This document shows, piece after piece, positions 35,840 to 45,518 of a stretch of DNA of 64,000 nt. The position numbers and the translations under genes were made by a program. Under the pieces are notes generated by a model. The model saw only the letters and a program-made list of their open reading frames with translations, made no database searches and was not told the DNA's origin. Each line of letters begins with the position of its first letter. Position 1 is the first letter of the stretch. The DNA is taken from the NCBI GenBank assembly GCA_964563105.1, contig CAZLXM010000002.1, forward strand, positions 1 to 64,000. Reading direction: 5' to 3'. Origin of the DNA: CAYVTV01 sp964563105. Lineage in GTDB: Bacteria > Bacteroidota > Bacteroidia > Bacteroidales > GCA-2748055.

Positions 35840-38188
35840 TTAAAGCTCATCTTCTCCTTCTTCATAATAACTGCCTTCTTTCCTGATTTCAACCTCCGGG
35901 CAATTCAGGTTAATATTAAAATGAACCGGAGCTTCAAAAGTATCCTCCTCGCTTATACCCAGAGAGGGATCAGCATATACTTTTTGCATAAAATACCCGT
36001 AAATAGGCAGGGCCATATAAGAACCGGATCCCTGGGCAAGATAATGAAAATTTACAGACCGGTCTTCAGCACCGACCCATGCTCCCGCGGTTATTTTTGG
36101 GGCATTACCTATAAACCACCCATCTGAATGATTCTGGGTTGTACCTGTTTTACCTCCCAATTCTCCTTTAAAGTTAAAATAAAAACGCAATCTGCCGGCT
36201 GTCCCCTGATCTACAACACCCCTCAATAGCTGGATCATAAGATAAGCCGTATTTTCACTTATTGCTTCAACCTGTTGGGGATGGAAAGTAGAAATCAGAT
36301 TACCATTTTTATCTTCAATTTTAAGGATATACATTGGCTCGATATAAACCCCTTTATTTGAAAAAGTATTAAAAGCGCCAACCATTTCTTCGAGGCTAAG
36401 GTCTGAAGTTCCAAAAATTACAGAAGGAACAGCATCAATATGGCTTTTAACCCCCATTTTTCGTATAATGTCAATTACAGCCTGGGGATTAAATCTTTTT
36501 ATTAACCAGGCAGAAATCTGATTGGCAGAATTGGCAAGCCCCCATTTTAATGTAACCATTTTCCCTTCCATATCAAATCTTCCAGAATTTCTGGGGGTCC
36601 AGGTAGAATCATTATCCTGAAAAGTAACTGGCACATTTGGTACAAGATAGCATGGTGTATAGCCTTCCTGCATTGCAAGAGTATAAAGAAAAGGCTTTAT
36701 TGTTGAGCCTGCCTGGCGCTTTCCCTGAGTTACATGATCATACATAAAATATTTTTGATTATGTCCGCCAACATAGGCTTTAACCTGGCCACTTGAAGGA
36801 TCCATTGCCATAAAACCGGCACGAAGAAAAAATTTGTAATATCGTAAAGAATCCATAGGGCTCATTACAGTATCAATTTCACCATCCCATGAAAAAACTT
36901 TCATATTTACAGGGGCCCTGAAAATTTTTACTATTGAATCCCTGTCCAGGCCACTTGCCCTCAAAATCCTGTAATAATCAGTTCTAAGCATAGCCTGGTT
37001 CATTATTCTGTTTACATCCTCATTCGTTAAATCATTTGAAAAAGGAGGCCTTTTGTTATATTTTTTATCAGCAAAAAACTCCTTCTGCAGTTTTTTTCCA
37101 AGATGTTCATTAACAGCTTCCTCAGCATAAGCCTGCATCTTAGAATTAATTGTTGTATAAATCTTTATACCATCACGGAATAAATTATAGGGGGTCCCGT
37201 CTGCCTTGAAATTTTTGTTCGTCCAGCCATACAAAGGGTTTGTTTCCCATTTAATTGAGTCTGCTTCATATTGTTCATTTGAAAAATAATCTGAACGTAC
37301 CGGTTTGGATGCACGCATTGTTCTGCTCAGGAATGTTCTGAAATGCTGGGCAAGCCCAACATTATGACTCTGGACATTATAATTAAGTTCAATTGGTATT
37401 TGAGATATTGAATCTAATTCTGAACGAGTTATAAAATCATACTTACGCATTTGACTGAGAACTATATTCCTTCTTCTTAAAGAGTTCTCAGGATTTAAAA
37501 CAGGACTATAATAGGTAGGGGCTTTTAAACAACCTACTAATACAGCTGACTGCTCGAGGTTCAGTGAATCGGGAGTTGTATTGAAAAAAACTTTCGAAGC
37601 TGATTTTATTCCAAAAGTTTCACTGCCAAAAGGGACTGTATTAAGATACATTACCAAAATTTCACTTTTGGTATAGTGTCTTTCAAGACGCACTGCTGTA
37701 TGCCATTCTTTAAATTTAGTAATAAATAAATGATAAAGCCTTACTACTTTGTTCCTGCCCCTTACATCCCTCTCAAACAGGTTTTTGGCTAATTGTTGGG
37801 TTATAGTACTTCCTCCGCCGGTATTCTGACCTCCCAAAATAGTCCTGAATAAAACTCTTGCAAGGCCTCGTGCATCAATTCCCGAATGTTTTTCAAAACG
37901 TTTATCTTCAGTTGCAATCAATGCATTGATAAGATGAGGGGAAAGTTCATTATATTCAACATAAGTCCTGTTTTCAATATAAAACTTACCAAGTAATTGA
38001 TTATCTTCAGAATATATCTCAGAAGCAAGATTATTTCTCGGATTTTCCAAATCTTCAAAACTGGGCAAAAATCCTAAGTATCCTTTTGACATCAATAAAA
38101 ATATTAATGTCACCAGGAAAAAAGGGAAAATAAAAATCGCCCAAAAGATTCTCAAATAATATGATTCCCTGGAACTATTGGAAGACAT
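35840..38188 (-). CDS. class A penicillin-binding protein 1A
   Basis: A 782-residue bifunctional peptidoglycan synthase anchored by an N-terminal helix (about residues 12-30). The GT51 transglycosylase domain has EDKRFEKHSGID and GGGSTITQQLAKNLF. The transpeptidase domain has S495-T-I-K498 in RQAGSTIKPF as the SxxK motif, SAN in LANSANQISAW and KTG in GGKTGTTQNHSDGWF. The Asp/Glu-rich C-terminus is short. All catalytic motifs are present. It is transcribed divergently from topA. Confidence 0.95.
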   Translation of the reverse strand: MSSNSSRESYYLRIFWAIFIFPFFLVTLIFLLMSKGYLGFLPSFEDLENPRNNLASEIYSEDNQLLGKFYIENRTYVEYNELSPHLINALIATEDKRFEKHSGIDARGLARVLFRTILGGQNTGGGSTITQQLAKNLFERDVRGRNKVVRLYHLFITKFKEWHTAVRLERHYTKSEILVMYLNTVPFGSETFGIKSASKVFFNTTPDSLNLEQSAVLVGCLKAPTYYSPVLNPENSLRRRNIVLSQMRKYDFITRSELDSISQIPIELNYNVQSHNVGLAQHFRTFLSRTMRASKPVRSDYFSNEQYEADSIKWETNPLYGWTNKNFKADGTPYNLFRDGIKIYTTINSKMQAYAEEAVNEHLGKKLQKEFFADKKYNKRPPFSNDLTNEDVNRIMNQAMLRTDYYRILRASGLDRDSIVKIFRAPVNMKVFSWDGEIDTVMSPMDSLRYYKFFLRAGFMAMDPSSGQVKAYVGGHNQKYFMYDHVTQGKRQAGSTIKPFLYTLAMQEGYTPCYLVPNVPVTFQDNDSTWTPRNSGRFDMEGKMVTLKWGLANSANQISAWLIKRFNPQAVIDIIRKMGVKSHIDAVPSVIFGTSDLSLEEMVGAFNTFSNKGVYIEPMYILKIEDKNGNLISTFHPQQVEAISENTAYLMIQLLRGVVDQGTAGRLRFYFNFKGELGGKTGTTQNHSDGWFIGNAPKITAGAWVGAEDRSVNFHYLAQGSGSYMALPIYGYFMQKVYADPSLGISEEDTFEAPVHFNINLNCPEVEIRKEGSYYEEGEDEL

Positions 38189-38208
38189 GATTTAAAAACT
38201 TAAAACTC

Positions 38209-38216
38209 CAAAATTA
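38209..38216 (-). promoter_or_regulatory. -7 promoter element of the PBP1A gene
   Basis: On the minus strand this reads TAATTTTG, matching TAnnTTTG, 20 bases before the PBP1A ATG. A TTTTG lies 15 bases further upstream, shorter than the usual spacing. Confidence 0.45.
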
Positions 38217-38306
38217 ATAATATTTTTTAATCAAAATTTTGATCTTAGTATTCTATTTGTTTTACTTTGCAAATTTTATATTTTCAACTTATGCGAAATT
38301 GATATT

Positions 38307-40622
38307 ATGGCCGGAAATCTTGTAATAGTTGAATCACCAGCAAAAGCAAAGACTTTAGGAAAATTCCTTGGTAAAGAATTTATCATTAAATCTAGTTTTG
38401 GTCATATCAGGGATCTTTCAAAAAAAAATCTCGGTATTGAAATCAATAACAATTTTAATCCTCAATATATTGTTTTATCTGACAAGAAAAAAATAGTTGA
38501 TGAACTTAAAAATCTTTCAGAAAAAGCAAACACGGTATGGCTTGCTTCTGATGATGACCGTGAGGGTGAATCTATAGCCTGGCACCTTTCTGAGGCTTTG
38601 AAACTTGAACCCTCTAAAACGAAACGTATCGCATTTCATGAAATTACCTTTGAAGCTGTAAATAATGCAATAAAAAATCCAAGATCTATAAATATTGATC
38701 TTGTAAATGCCCAACAGGCACGCAGATTACTTGATCGTCTCGTTGGTTTTGAACTTTCCCCTTTACTCTGGAAAAAAATTAAACCATCACTCTCTGCCGG
38801 AAGGGTACAATCCGTAACTGTTAAGTTAATTGTTGAACGGGAAAGGGAAATAAATAAATTTAATCCTGCTTCCTCCTATAAAATAATTGCAGTTTTTAAT
38901 ATTACCGGAAAAGATAAAAAAGAATATAAGCTCTCTGCAGAACTTGATAAACGGATACCTGACAAAAAATCTGTCCTGGAACTTTTTAACAAATTAAAAG
39001 ATAGCAAATTTTTTGTTGAAACCATCATTACAAAACCCGGAAAAAAGTCTCCCGCAGCTCCTTTTACAACTTCTACACTTCAACAGGAGGCATCAAGAAA
39101 ACTTGGATTTTCAGTTGCACAAACAATGACTGTTGCACAAAAGCTATATGAAAGCGGTAAAATAACTTATATGAGGACTGATTCCGTTAACCTTTCCGAA
39201 TCGGCACTTACAGCTTGTGCAAAACAAATAGAAACTTTGTACGGTAAAGAATATTCATATCTGCGAAAATATAAAACAAAAGCCAAAAGGGCACAGGAAG
39301 CCCATGAAGCCATCAGGCCCACATATATGGAATACAGCTCAGTTACCGGTAGCGTCGCAGAAAAGAAATTGTATGAACTTATTTGGAAAAGAACAACAGC
39401 TTCTCAAATGAGTGACGCATTAACTGAAAAAACCACCATTACAATTGGAAACAACTCTTCAGATAATAACTTTATTGCATCCGGTGAAATAATAAAATTC
39501 GATGGTTTCCTGAAAGTATATATGGAATCTTCAGATGATGAAGATGATGAAGAAGCGAAAGGCCTTCTACCCCCTATTTCAGAAAATGATATTCTTCCGC
39601 TTGAGAAAATCGAGGCAACAGAAAGATATACAACTCATCCGCCAAGATATTCAGAGGCAAGCCTTGTTAAAAAACTTGAAGAACTTGGAATAGGACGTCC
39701 CTCAACCTATGCCCCTATCATAGCAACCATTCAGCAAAGAGGATATATAATCAGGGAAGATAAACAAGGATCAAATCGAAATATAAATGTCATTACTTTA
39801 GAAAACAAATTGATAAAGGAAAATGTTAAAGTGGAAGGATATGGTGCCGAAAAAACAAAACTTTTCCCAACAGATACAGGAATTATTGTAAATGATTTTC
39901 TTGAGCAATATTTCGTTGAGATAATGAATTATAATTTCACTGCAACAGTTGAGGAAGAATTCGATATGATAGCTGAAGGGAAACTTGAATGGACAAAAAT
40001 GATTGAACAGTTCTATAATACTTTCCATCCAAAAATAATAGAAACAGAAGCTCATGGTGAAAAAGCACGGGGAGAAAGAATATTAGGGGCAGATCCGGTA
40101 AGTGGTAAACAAGTATCCGTAAAAATAGGCAGATATGGGCCTCTTGTACAGATTGGACAATCATCCGATACTGAAAAACCAAAATTTGCGAGTATTTTAA
40201 AAGGGCAAAGTATTGAAAGTATTACTCTTGAAGAGGCATTGGAACTTTTTAAACTGCCAAGGGCCCTGGGAAAATTTGAAGATGACGAAATTGTTGTCGG
40301 AGTAGGACGTTTTGGGCCTTATTTGCGCTGCAAAAATAAATTTTATAGTATCCCCAAAACGGAGGACCCATTGACTATATCGCTCCAGGGTGCCATAGAA
40401 ATTATCAAAGCTAAACAGGAACTTGAAAAAAATAAATTAATCAAATCCTTTGACCATGAGCCTAAAATTGAACTTCTTAATGGCAGATATGGTCCATATA
40501 TTAGCTATGATAATAAAAATTATCGCATACCTAAAGGAGAAAATCCGGAAGAACTTTCTCTCGAAGATTGTCTGAAAATAATTAAAGAGAGTAATAAAAA
40601 AACAAAAAAGAAAAAGAAATAA
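38307..40622 (+). CDS. topA: DNA topoisomerase I (type IA)
   Basis: TopA relaxes negative supercoils. The 771 residues open with the Toprim domain (NLVIVESPAKAKTLGKFLG; ASDDDREGESIAWHL), then the core with SAGRVQSVTVKLIVERE and the catalytic tyrosine Y288 in ITYMRTDSVNLS. GIGRPSTYAPIIATI is the conserved helix. The C-terminus carries repeated GRYGP/GRFGPY modules instead of four-Cys zinc fingers, followed by a lysine-rich tail, as usual in Bacteroidota. It heads the topA-ureohydrolase-porP-gldKLMN block. Confidence 0.97.
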   Translation: MAGNLVIVESPAKAKTLGKFLGKEFIIKSSFGHIRDLSKKNLGIEINNNFNPQYIVLSDKKKIVDELKNLSEKANTVWLASDDDREGESIAWHLSEALKLEPSKTKRIAFHEITFEAVNNAIKNPRSINIDLVNAQQARRLLDRLVGFELSPLLWKKIKPSLSAGRVQSVTVKLIVEREREINKFNPASSYKIIAVFNITGKDKKEYKLSAELDKRIPDKKSVLELFNKLKDSKFFVETIITKPGKKSPAAPFTTSTLQQEASRKLGFSVAQTMTVAQKLYESGKITYMRTDSVNLSESALTACAKQIETLYGKEYSYLRKYKTKAKRAQEAHEAIRPTYMEYSSVTGSVAEKKLYELIWKRTTASQMSDALTEKTTITIGNNSSDNNFIASGEIIKFDGFLKVYMESSDDEDDEEAKGLLPPISENDILPLEKIEATERYTTHPPRYSEASLVKKLEELGIGRPSTYAPIIATIQQRGYIIREDKQGSNRNINVITLENKLIKENVKVEGYGAEKTKLFPTDTGIIVNDFLEQYFVEIMNYNFTATVEEEFDMIAEGKLEWTKMIEQFYNTFHPKIIETEAHGEKARGERILGADPVSGKQVSVKIGRYGPLVQIGQSSDTEKPKFASILKGQSIESITLEEALELFKLPRALGKFEDDEIVVGVGRFGPYLRCKNKFYSIPKTEDPLTISLQGAIEIIKAKQELEKNKLIKSFDHEPKIELLNGRYGPYISYDNKNYRIPKGENPEELSLEDCLKIIKESNKKTKKKKK

Positions 40623-40641
40623 ATCTTATAAGCCACAATTA

Positions 40642-41799
40642 ATGGACCTGAACGATTATTTTAATCCGGTAAGCCTGGAAAAACCAATATTAATAATGGT
40701 GCCGGAAAGATTAACTTTCAGCAGGGCAATCAAAATTCACACTCCTGATACTCCAATACAAGATATCCATAAATTTGATATTGCAATTATGGGGGTCCCG
40801 GAAGATCAGAATGCCTTTATTAAAGGATCTGCTTTGGCGCCTGATATCATCCGCTCAAAGCTCTATCAGCTGAGTTCAATAAACAGGAAATTATCTGTTA
40901 TTGACCTTGGTAACCTTAAAACATCATCAAATATTAAAGATACATATTATGCCCTCAGGGATATTGTTAACGAATTAAGGGCTAAGAGTGTTATCCCTTT
41001 AATCATTGGGGGAAGTCAGGATCTGACTTTTGGTATTAATATGGCTTTGGAAAAACTCAATAAAAGTTTCAGCCTTGGAACTGTTGATGCACGAATTGAT
41101 TATGGTTATAAGGAAAAAGATATATCTTCTGCCAATTATCTTGACCATATTCTTGAAAAGAAAAATCCAGGCTTATATAATTATTTTAATATAGGACATC
41201 AGACATATTTTTCACATCAAAAAATAATTGATCAGCTTGAAAAAAAAGGATATGATTGTGTGAGGCTTGGAACTGCAAGAAACAATCTTACTGCAGTGGA
41301 GCCTTATTTCAGGGATGCAGGGTTCATTAGTATAGATATGAGTTGCGTAAGACATTCTGATGCACCCGGGGTAACAATCCCTTCATCAAATGGATTTTTT
41401 GGTCATGAATTATGCCAGATGACCAGATATGCCGGAACCTCTACAAATTTACAGGGAATAGGCTTTTTTGAAACAGCGCCGGAAAATGACATTAATGACC
41501 ATACATCACACCTGCTTGCCCAGGCAATATGGTATTTTCTGGAAGGCTATTCTTTAAAGATGCGTGAACAGCCTGATCAGCCGGGAAATAAAAAATATAT
41601 CATAAATATTTCTGACCTGCCAAATGAGCTAATTTTTTATAAAAGTAAAAGATCTGAGCGTTGGTGGATTGAAATGCCTTTTATAAATGCAGAATCGGGA
41701 AAAAGTATTTTTATATCCTGTACTTACGATGATTACCAGCAGGCATGTAACAGGGAAATACCCGACAGATGGTGGAAGGCTTATACAAGATTGAGTTGA
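40642..41799 (+). CDS. ureohydrolase-fold (formimidoylglutamase/arginase family) protein with altered metal site
   Basis: A 385-residue protein with the arginase/agmatinase/formimidoylglutamase fold. The order of motifs is kept but key manganese ligands are changed. GGDH is GGSQ with Q126; DAHxD is DARID (149-153) with R151; SxDxD is SIDMS (230-234) with S234. Downstream APG (241-243) and FETAPENDIND remain. Three of the six canonical ligands are therefore absent, so hydrolysis is unlikely unless another metal geometry is used. The gene is 19 bases after topA and just before porP/sprF and gldKLMN. A structural or regulatory role is inference. Confidence 0.82.
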   Translation: MDLNDYFNPVSLEKPILIMVPERLTFSRAIKIHTPDTPIQDIHKFDIAIMGVPEDQNAFIKGSALAPDIIRSKLYQLSSINRKLSVIDLGNLKTSSNIKDTYYALRDIVNELRAKSVIPLIIGGSQDLTFGINMALEKLNKSFSLGTVDARIDYGYKEKDISSANYLDHILEKKNPGLYNYFNIGHQTYFSHQKIIDQLEKKGYDCVRLGTARNNLTAVEPYFRDAGFISIDMSCVRHSDAPGVTIPSSNGFFGHELCQMTRYAGTSTNLQGIGFFETAPENDINDHTSHLLAQAIWYFLEGYSLKMREQPDQPGNKKYIINISDLPNELIFYKSKRSERWWIEMPFINAESGKSIFISCTYDDYQQACNREIPDRWWKAYTRLS

Positions 41800-41939
41800 T
41801 GAAAGTTTGATTAGGGCTTTACTAACAATATTATGTTAATAAAATTTGTTACATCGCAATATTTTTCATTATTTTTACAGGTTATTGCAAATGGAATAAT
41901 AACTGGATTCTTTAGTTTTAATTGTTCAATTAATTTTAC

Positions 41940-42878
41940 TTGAAAACAATAATTCGAATATTATTAACCTTTCATGTAATTGCCGGAAGTGTTTATTCAC
42001 AACAGGATCCTGAATTTAGCCAAAATACTAATGTATTGAATTTTTATAATCCTGCTGCCGCAGGAAGTCTTGATAAAATATGTCTTACGGCTGTTCACCG
42101 TGAACAATGGGTAGGGTTTACAGGAGCTCCTTCAACTTCCTTTTTCAATGCAAATGGCTCTTTTAATCTTTTTGGGACCAGCCATGGTGCCGGAATTTCA
42201 ATTCTAAATGATAGTTACGGGTTCAATAACGACCTTGGATTATCAATATCATATGCCTATAGAATAGATCTTGGAATTGGTAAGCTGGGGGCAGGATTAA
42301 ATGTAGGATTATTAAATAAAGCTATTGCACCGGAATGGAATATTCCGGCAGGGCTTGGATCAGTTCAGGGGGACCCCTATATTCCTAAAAACAATGAGTC
42401 GAGAGCCGCATTTGATATGGGTTTAGGACTTTTTTTCCGGTCAGAAAAACTTTTTTTTGGAATTTCCACAACCCATTTGAATCAGGCACGTATAAGGTAC
42501 GAGGATGCAAACCCTTATTTAGTAAGGCATTATTATGCAACAGCAGGCTATAACCTGCAATTAATAAATCCGCTATTGGAGGTTTTGCCTTCTTTTGTTC
42601 TTAAAACAGATGGAAATGCAAACCAATTATATGTAAATACATCAGTAAGATACAATAAAAAGGTTTGGGGGGGCGTTTCATATCGTGCAGGCGATGCCAT
42701 TGTTGGAATGTTTGGTCTTGAAATCTTTAATGGATTAAGAATTACCTATTCATATGACTTTGTTACATCAAGAATAGGTAAATATAGTGACGGCTCACAT
42801 GAATTCTCATTAGGATATTGCTTTGACTTTAGTCTGGATAAATCGCCTCAAAAATATAAAAGTGTAAGATTTTTATAA
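41940..42878 (+). CDS. PorP/SprF family type IX secretion membrane protein
   Basis: A 312-residue outer-membrane beta-barrel-like protein of the PorP/SprF family. It starts at TTG with a signal peptide ending near VYSQQD. The family opening DPEFSQNTNVLNFYNPAAAG follows, then alternating beta strands rich in G, Y and N, ending in an aromatic residue. PorP/SprF proteins work with the type IX machinery and with anchoring of SprB-like adhesins. Its position just before gldK supports this. The N-terminal sequence matches the family well. Confidence 0.92.
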   Translation: MKTIIRILLTFHVIAGSVYSQQDPEFSQNTNVLNFYNPAAAGSLDKICLTAVHREQWVGFTGAPSTSFFNANGSFNLFGTSHGAGISILNDSYGFNNDLGLSISYAYRIDLGIGKLGAGLNVGLLNKAIAPEWNIPAGLGSVQGDPYIPKNNESRAAFDMGLGLFFRSEKLFFGISTTHLNQARIRYEDANPYLVRHYYATAGYNLQLINPLLEVLPSFVLKTDGNANQLYVNTSVRYNKKVWGGVSYRAGDAIVGMFGLEIFNGLRITYSYDFVTSRIGKYSDGSHEFSLGYCFDFSLDKSPQKYKSVRFL

Positions 42879-42949
42879 AAAATTACACATGAGGGATGGC
42901 GCAGATGCAACCTCTTTAAACAATTAAACGTATAATCCGATGCATTTTG

Positions 42950-42979
42950 TTTTTGCCAGGTAATATGTATATCGGCAAA
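42950..42979. repeat. hairpin between porP/sprF and gldK
   Basis: TTTTGCC (42950-42956) and GGCAAAA (42973-42979) form a perfect 7-base stem with a 16-base loop. No strong T-run follows. It may stabilise or attenuate the transcript entering gldK. The rest of the 266-base gap shows no clear promoter. Confidence 0.35.
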
Positions 42980-43144
42980 ATATAAAAGCCGGCAGAATTT
43001 ATGAAAAATAGTAAGTGTATAACAATTTAAAATAAAATTTTAGTAATATGATACCCGGATGTTATTCAAAATTAAACAAGATTAATAAAAAATTGTCTTA
43101 ACATATCGGAATCATATGATCTTAAAAACCAAAATTATTTGCAC

Positions 43145-44512
43145 ATGAAAAAGTTATTTTCTTTAATGTTGCTGTGGGCAATATTATTTGGAAGCTGCAC
43201 AAAATATAATGCCGGGGAATTGGTTGGTGTTCCCGGGCGTAAATCATATGCAGAACCTGATCCTTTTGGAATGGTATTTATTCCTCAGGGAAGCTTTGTT
43301 ATGGGGCCCAGTGACCAGGATATTACATTCGCTCAAAATGCCACTTCAAAAACAGTTTCAATTGATGCATTCTGGATGGATGAAACAGAAATCATAAATA
43401 ATGAATATCGTCAATTTGTCCATTGGGTAAGAGATTCGCTAATTCTGCAAGCCCTTGTTGATGACCAGGTTGAAGGTTATTACCTGAAAGACAAAGAGGG
43501 TAACCCATTGGTTATGAATAAAAATGGCCAGGAATCTCCCATTATTAACTGGGATGCCAGCCTTGATCCCAAAAAAGATAAAAATGGAGATATTAGTGCC
43601 GCTATTGAAAGAGTTGGAATTTATTATACGGGAGATGCACAATTCTATAACAGACAGGAACTGGCAGTTGAAAAACTTATTTATACATATTATTGGATTG
43701 ATTACCAACAAGCAGCTAATAAATCAAACCGGTATAACTTTAAAACCCAACAATATGAGGGTACAGTTGTAAAACCCGACGGTACTGTCGAACCGGTACA
43801 GGGACGACAATCTTTCGTCCAGCGGGATGAAGTTAATGTATATCCCGATACACTTTGCTGGGTTGCAGATTTTACATACTCTTTTAACGAACCTTATGCC
43901 AATTTATATTTCTGGCATCCTTCTTATGATAATTATCCTGTTGTCGGAGTAACCTGGAAACAGGCAAATGCATTCAGTATATGGAGAACCCAACTCTTAA
44001 ATGCTGCCCTTAATAAATCAGGAAAACCTTTTGTCCAGGATTACAGGCTTCCAATTGAAGCCGAATGGGAATATGCTGCCAGGGGTAATCTTAAACTTAG
44101 CATGTATCCCTGGGGAGGGCCATATACAAGAAATCAGCTTGGATGCTTTGTAGCAAACTTCAAACCACTAAGAGGTAACTATATCGATGATGGGGCCCTT
44201 ATTACACAAAGAGTAGGAACATATTCGCCAAATGAATACGGATTATATGACATGGCAGGAAATGTCGCTGAATGGACAGCAAATGCCTATGACGAATCAG
44301 CATATATGTTTTCGCATAATATGAATCCGGATTATAAATATAATGCTAAACCGGATGACCCTCCGGTAATGAAAAGAAAAGTTATACGTGGCGGATCATG
44401 GAAAGATGTTGCATACTTTCTTCAAAATAGCGTAAGAGACTATGAATATCAGGATTCAGCAAAATCATATATCGGTTTTCGCTGTGTCCGTTCATATTTG
44501 GGAACTAATTAA
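43145..44512 (+). CDS. gldK: type IX secretion lipoprotein GldK
   Basis: GldK (PorK) is an outer-membrane lipoprotein that forms, with GldN, the periplasmic ring of the type IX secretion system. The ATG at 43145 gives MKKLFSLMLLWAILFGSC, a signal peptide with lipobox ending in Cys18; an in-frame TTG six bases upstream is less likely. The body has the FGE-sulfatase fold: FGMVFIPQGSFVMGP, DEVNVYPDTLCWVADF, YRLPIEAEWEYAARG, YDMAGNVAEWTANAY and VIRGGSWKDVAYF. It is 455 residues, normal for the family. gldL follows after 18 bases. Confidence 0.96.
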   Translation: MKKLFSLMLLWAILFGSCTKYNAGELVGVPGRKSYAEPDPFGMVFIPQGSFVMGPSDQDITFAQNATSKTVSIDAFWMDETEIINNEYRQFVHWVRDSLILQALVDDQVEGYYLKDKEGNPLVMNKNGQESPIINWDASLDPKKDKNGDISAAIERVGIYYTGDAQFYNRQELAVEKLIYTYYWIDYQQAANKSNRYNFKTQQYEGTVVKPDGTVEPVQGRQSFVQRDEVNVYPDTLCWVADFTYSFNEPYANLYFWHPSYDNYPVVGVTWKQANAFSIWRTQLLNAALNKSGKPFVQDYRLPIEAEWEYAARGNLKLSMYPWGGPYTRNQLGCFVANFKPLRGNYIDDGALITQRVGTYSPNEYGLYDMAGNVAEWTANAYDESAYMFSHNMNPDYKYNAKPDDPPVMKRKVIRGGSWKDVAYFLQNSVRDYEYQDSAKSYIGFRCVRSYLGTN

Positions 44513-44530
44513 TTTAAAATAATTTTTGTT

Positions 44531-45496
44531 ATGAGTCTTATTGATATTGTTCAAAGTTCCGGCTGGAAAAATTTTATGGCCAAATTGTACGGTTTGGGCG
44601 CTTCCGTTGTTATCATTGGCGCAATGTTTAAAATTATGCACTGGCCATTCGCAGGTCTCATGATTGTAGTTGGACTTTCTACAGAAGCAATTATATTTTT
44701 CTTTTCTGCATTTGAACCACCACATGAAGAACTTGACTGGACACTCGTCTATCCCGAACTTGCAGGCATGGCTGATCCGGATGAGCTGGAAGATATCCGA
44801 AATGAAGAACTTTCCGGAAGAAGCGTTGGTTTACAAAAATTCGATGAACTTTTTAAAGAGGCATCAATAAGCCCCGAAACAGTCAGGAATCTGAGCATGG
44901 GCCTGGAATCACTTAATGAAAATGCAAGAAACCTGTCCGACCTTTCAGCAGCAACTATTGCTACAAAAGAATATCTTAGTAATATGAAGAATGCTTCTGA
45001 ATCAATATATGCAGTTACAAACGCATATTCCCAATATACAGGAGAACTCAACGATTCAGTTTCAGGATTAACTTCATCTTATAAAAAATCTGCTGAAATT
45101 ATTGATAAGTCAGGACAGGAAGTAGCACAAAAATTTGTACAATCCGGCGCTGAACTAAGTAATTCATATTCAGAAATGACTAATAACGTTAAATCCGATT
45201 TTAATAATATTTCACAGGGACACAAACTATTTTCAGAACAACTGAATAACCTCAATAAAAATCTGGCTGCATTAAATTCTTCTTATGAAACGCAGGTTAA
45301 TGACAGCCAAACACATTTAAAGAATACTGCAAGCCTGTATCAGGGACTGGATGATATGATTAATAATCTTAGGGTATCTGTTGCAGAAACTCAAAAGTAT
45401 AAGGAAGAAATCGGTAAACTAAGCCATAATCTTTCCGAACTCAATAATATTTATGGAACAATGCTCTCTGCAATGAGCGTTGTCTCTAAAAAGTAA
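44531..45496 (+). CDS. gldL: type IX secretion motor subunit GldL
   Basis: GldL (PorL) is the inner-membrane partner of GldM in the proton-driven motor of the type IX system. Two membrane helices lie at about residues 18-38 and 43-60, with the conserved MFKIMHWPFAG between them and a glutamate near residue 49 (STEAIIFF). The remaining 260 residues are cytoplasmic and helical with coiled-coil character (YSQYTGELNDSVSGL). At 321 residues it is close to the Porphyromonas form and longer than the Flavobacterium form. Confidence 0.95.
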   Translation: MSLIDIVQSSGWKNFMAKLYGLGASVVIIGAMFKIMHWPFAGLMIVVGLSTEAIIFFFSAFEPPHEELDWTLVYPELAGMADPDELEDIRNEELSGRSVGLQKFDELFKEASISPETVRNLSMGLESLNENARNLSDLSAATIATKEYLSNMKNASESIYAVTNAYSQYTGELNDSVSGLTSSYKKSAEIIDKSGQEVAQKFVQSGAELSNSYSEMTNNVKSDFNNISQGHKLFSEQLNNLNKNLAALNSSYETQVNDSQTHLKNTASLYQGLDDMINNLRVSVAETQKYKEEIGKLSHNLSELNNIYGTMLSAMSVVSKK

Positions 45497-45518
45497 CCTT
45501 TAACAAGTATTATTCATT

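Noticed and set aside
40642..41799. Functional formimidoylglutamase in histidine catabolism
   Set aside because: Three metal ligands are replaced and no hut gene is nearby.
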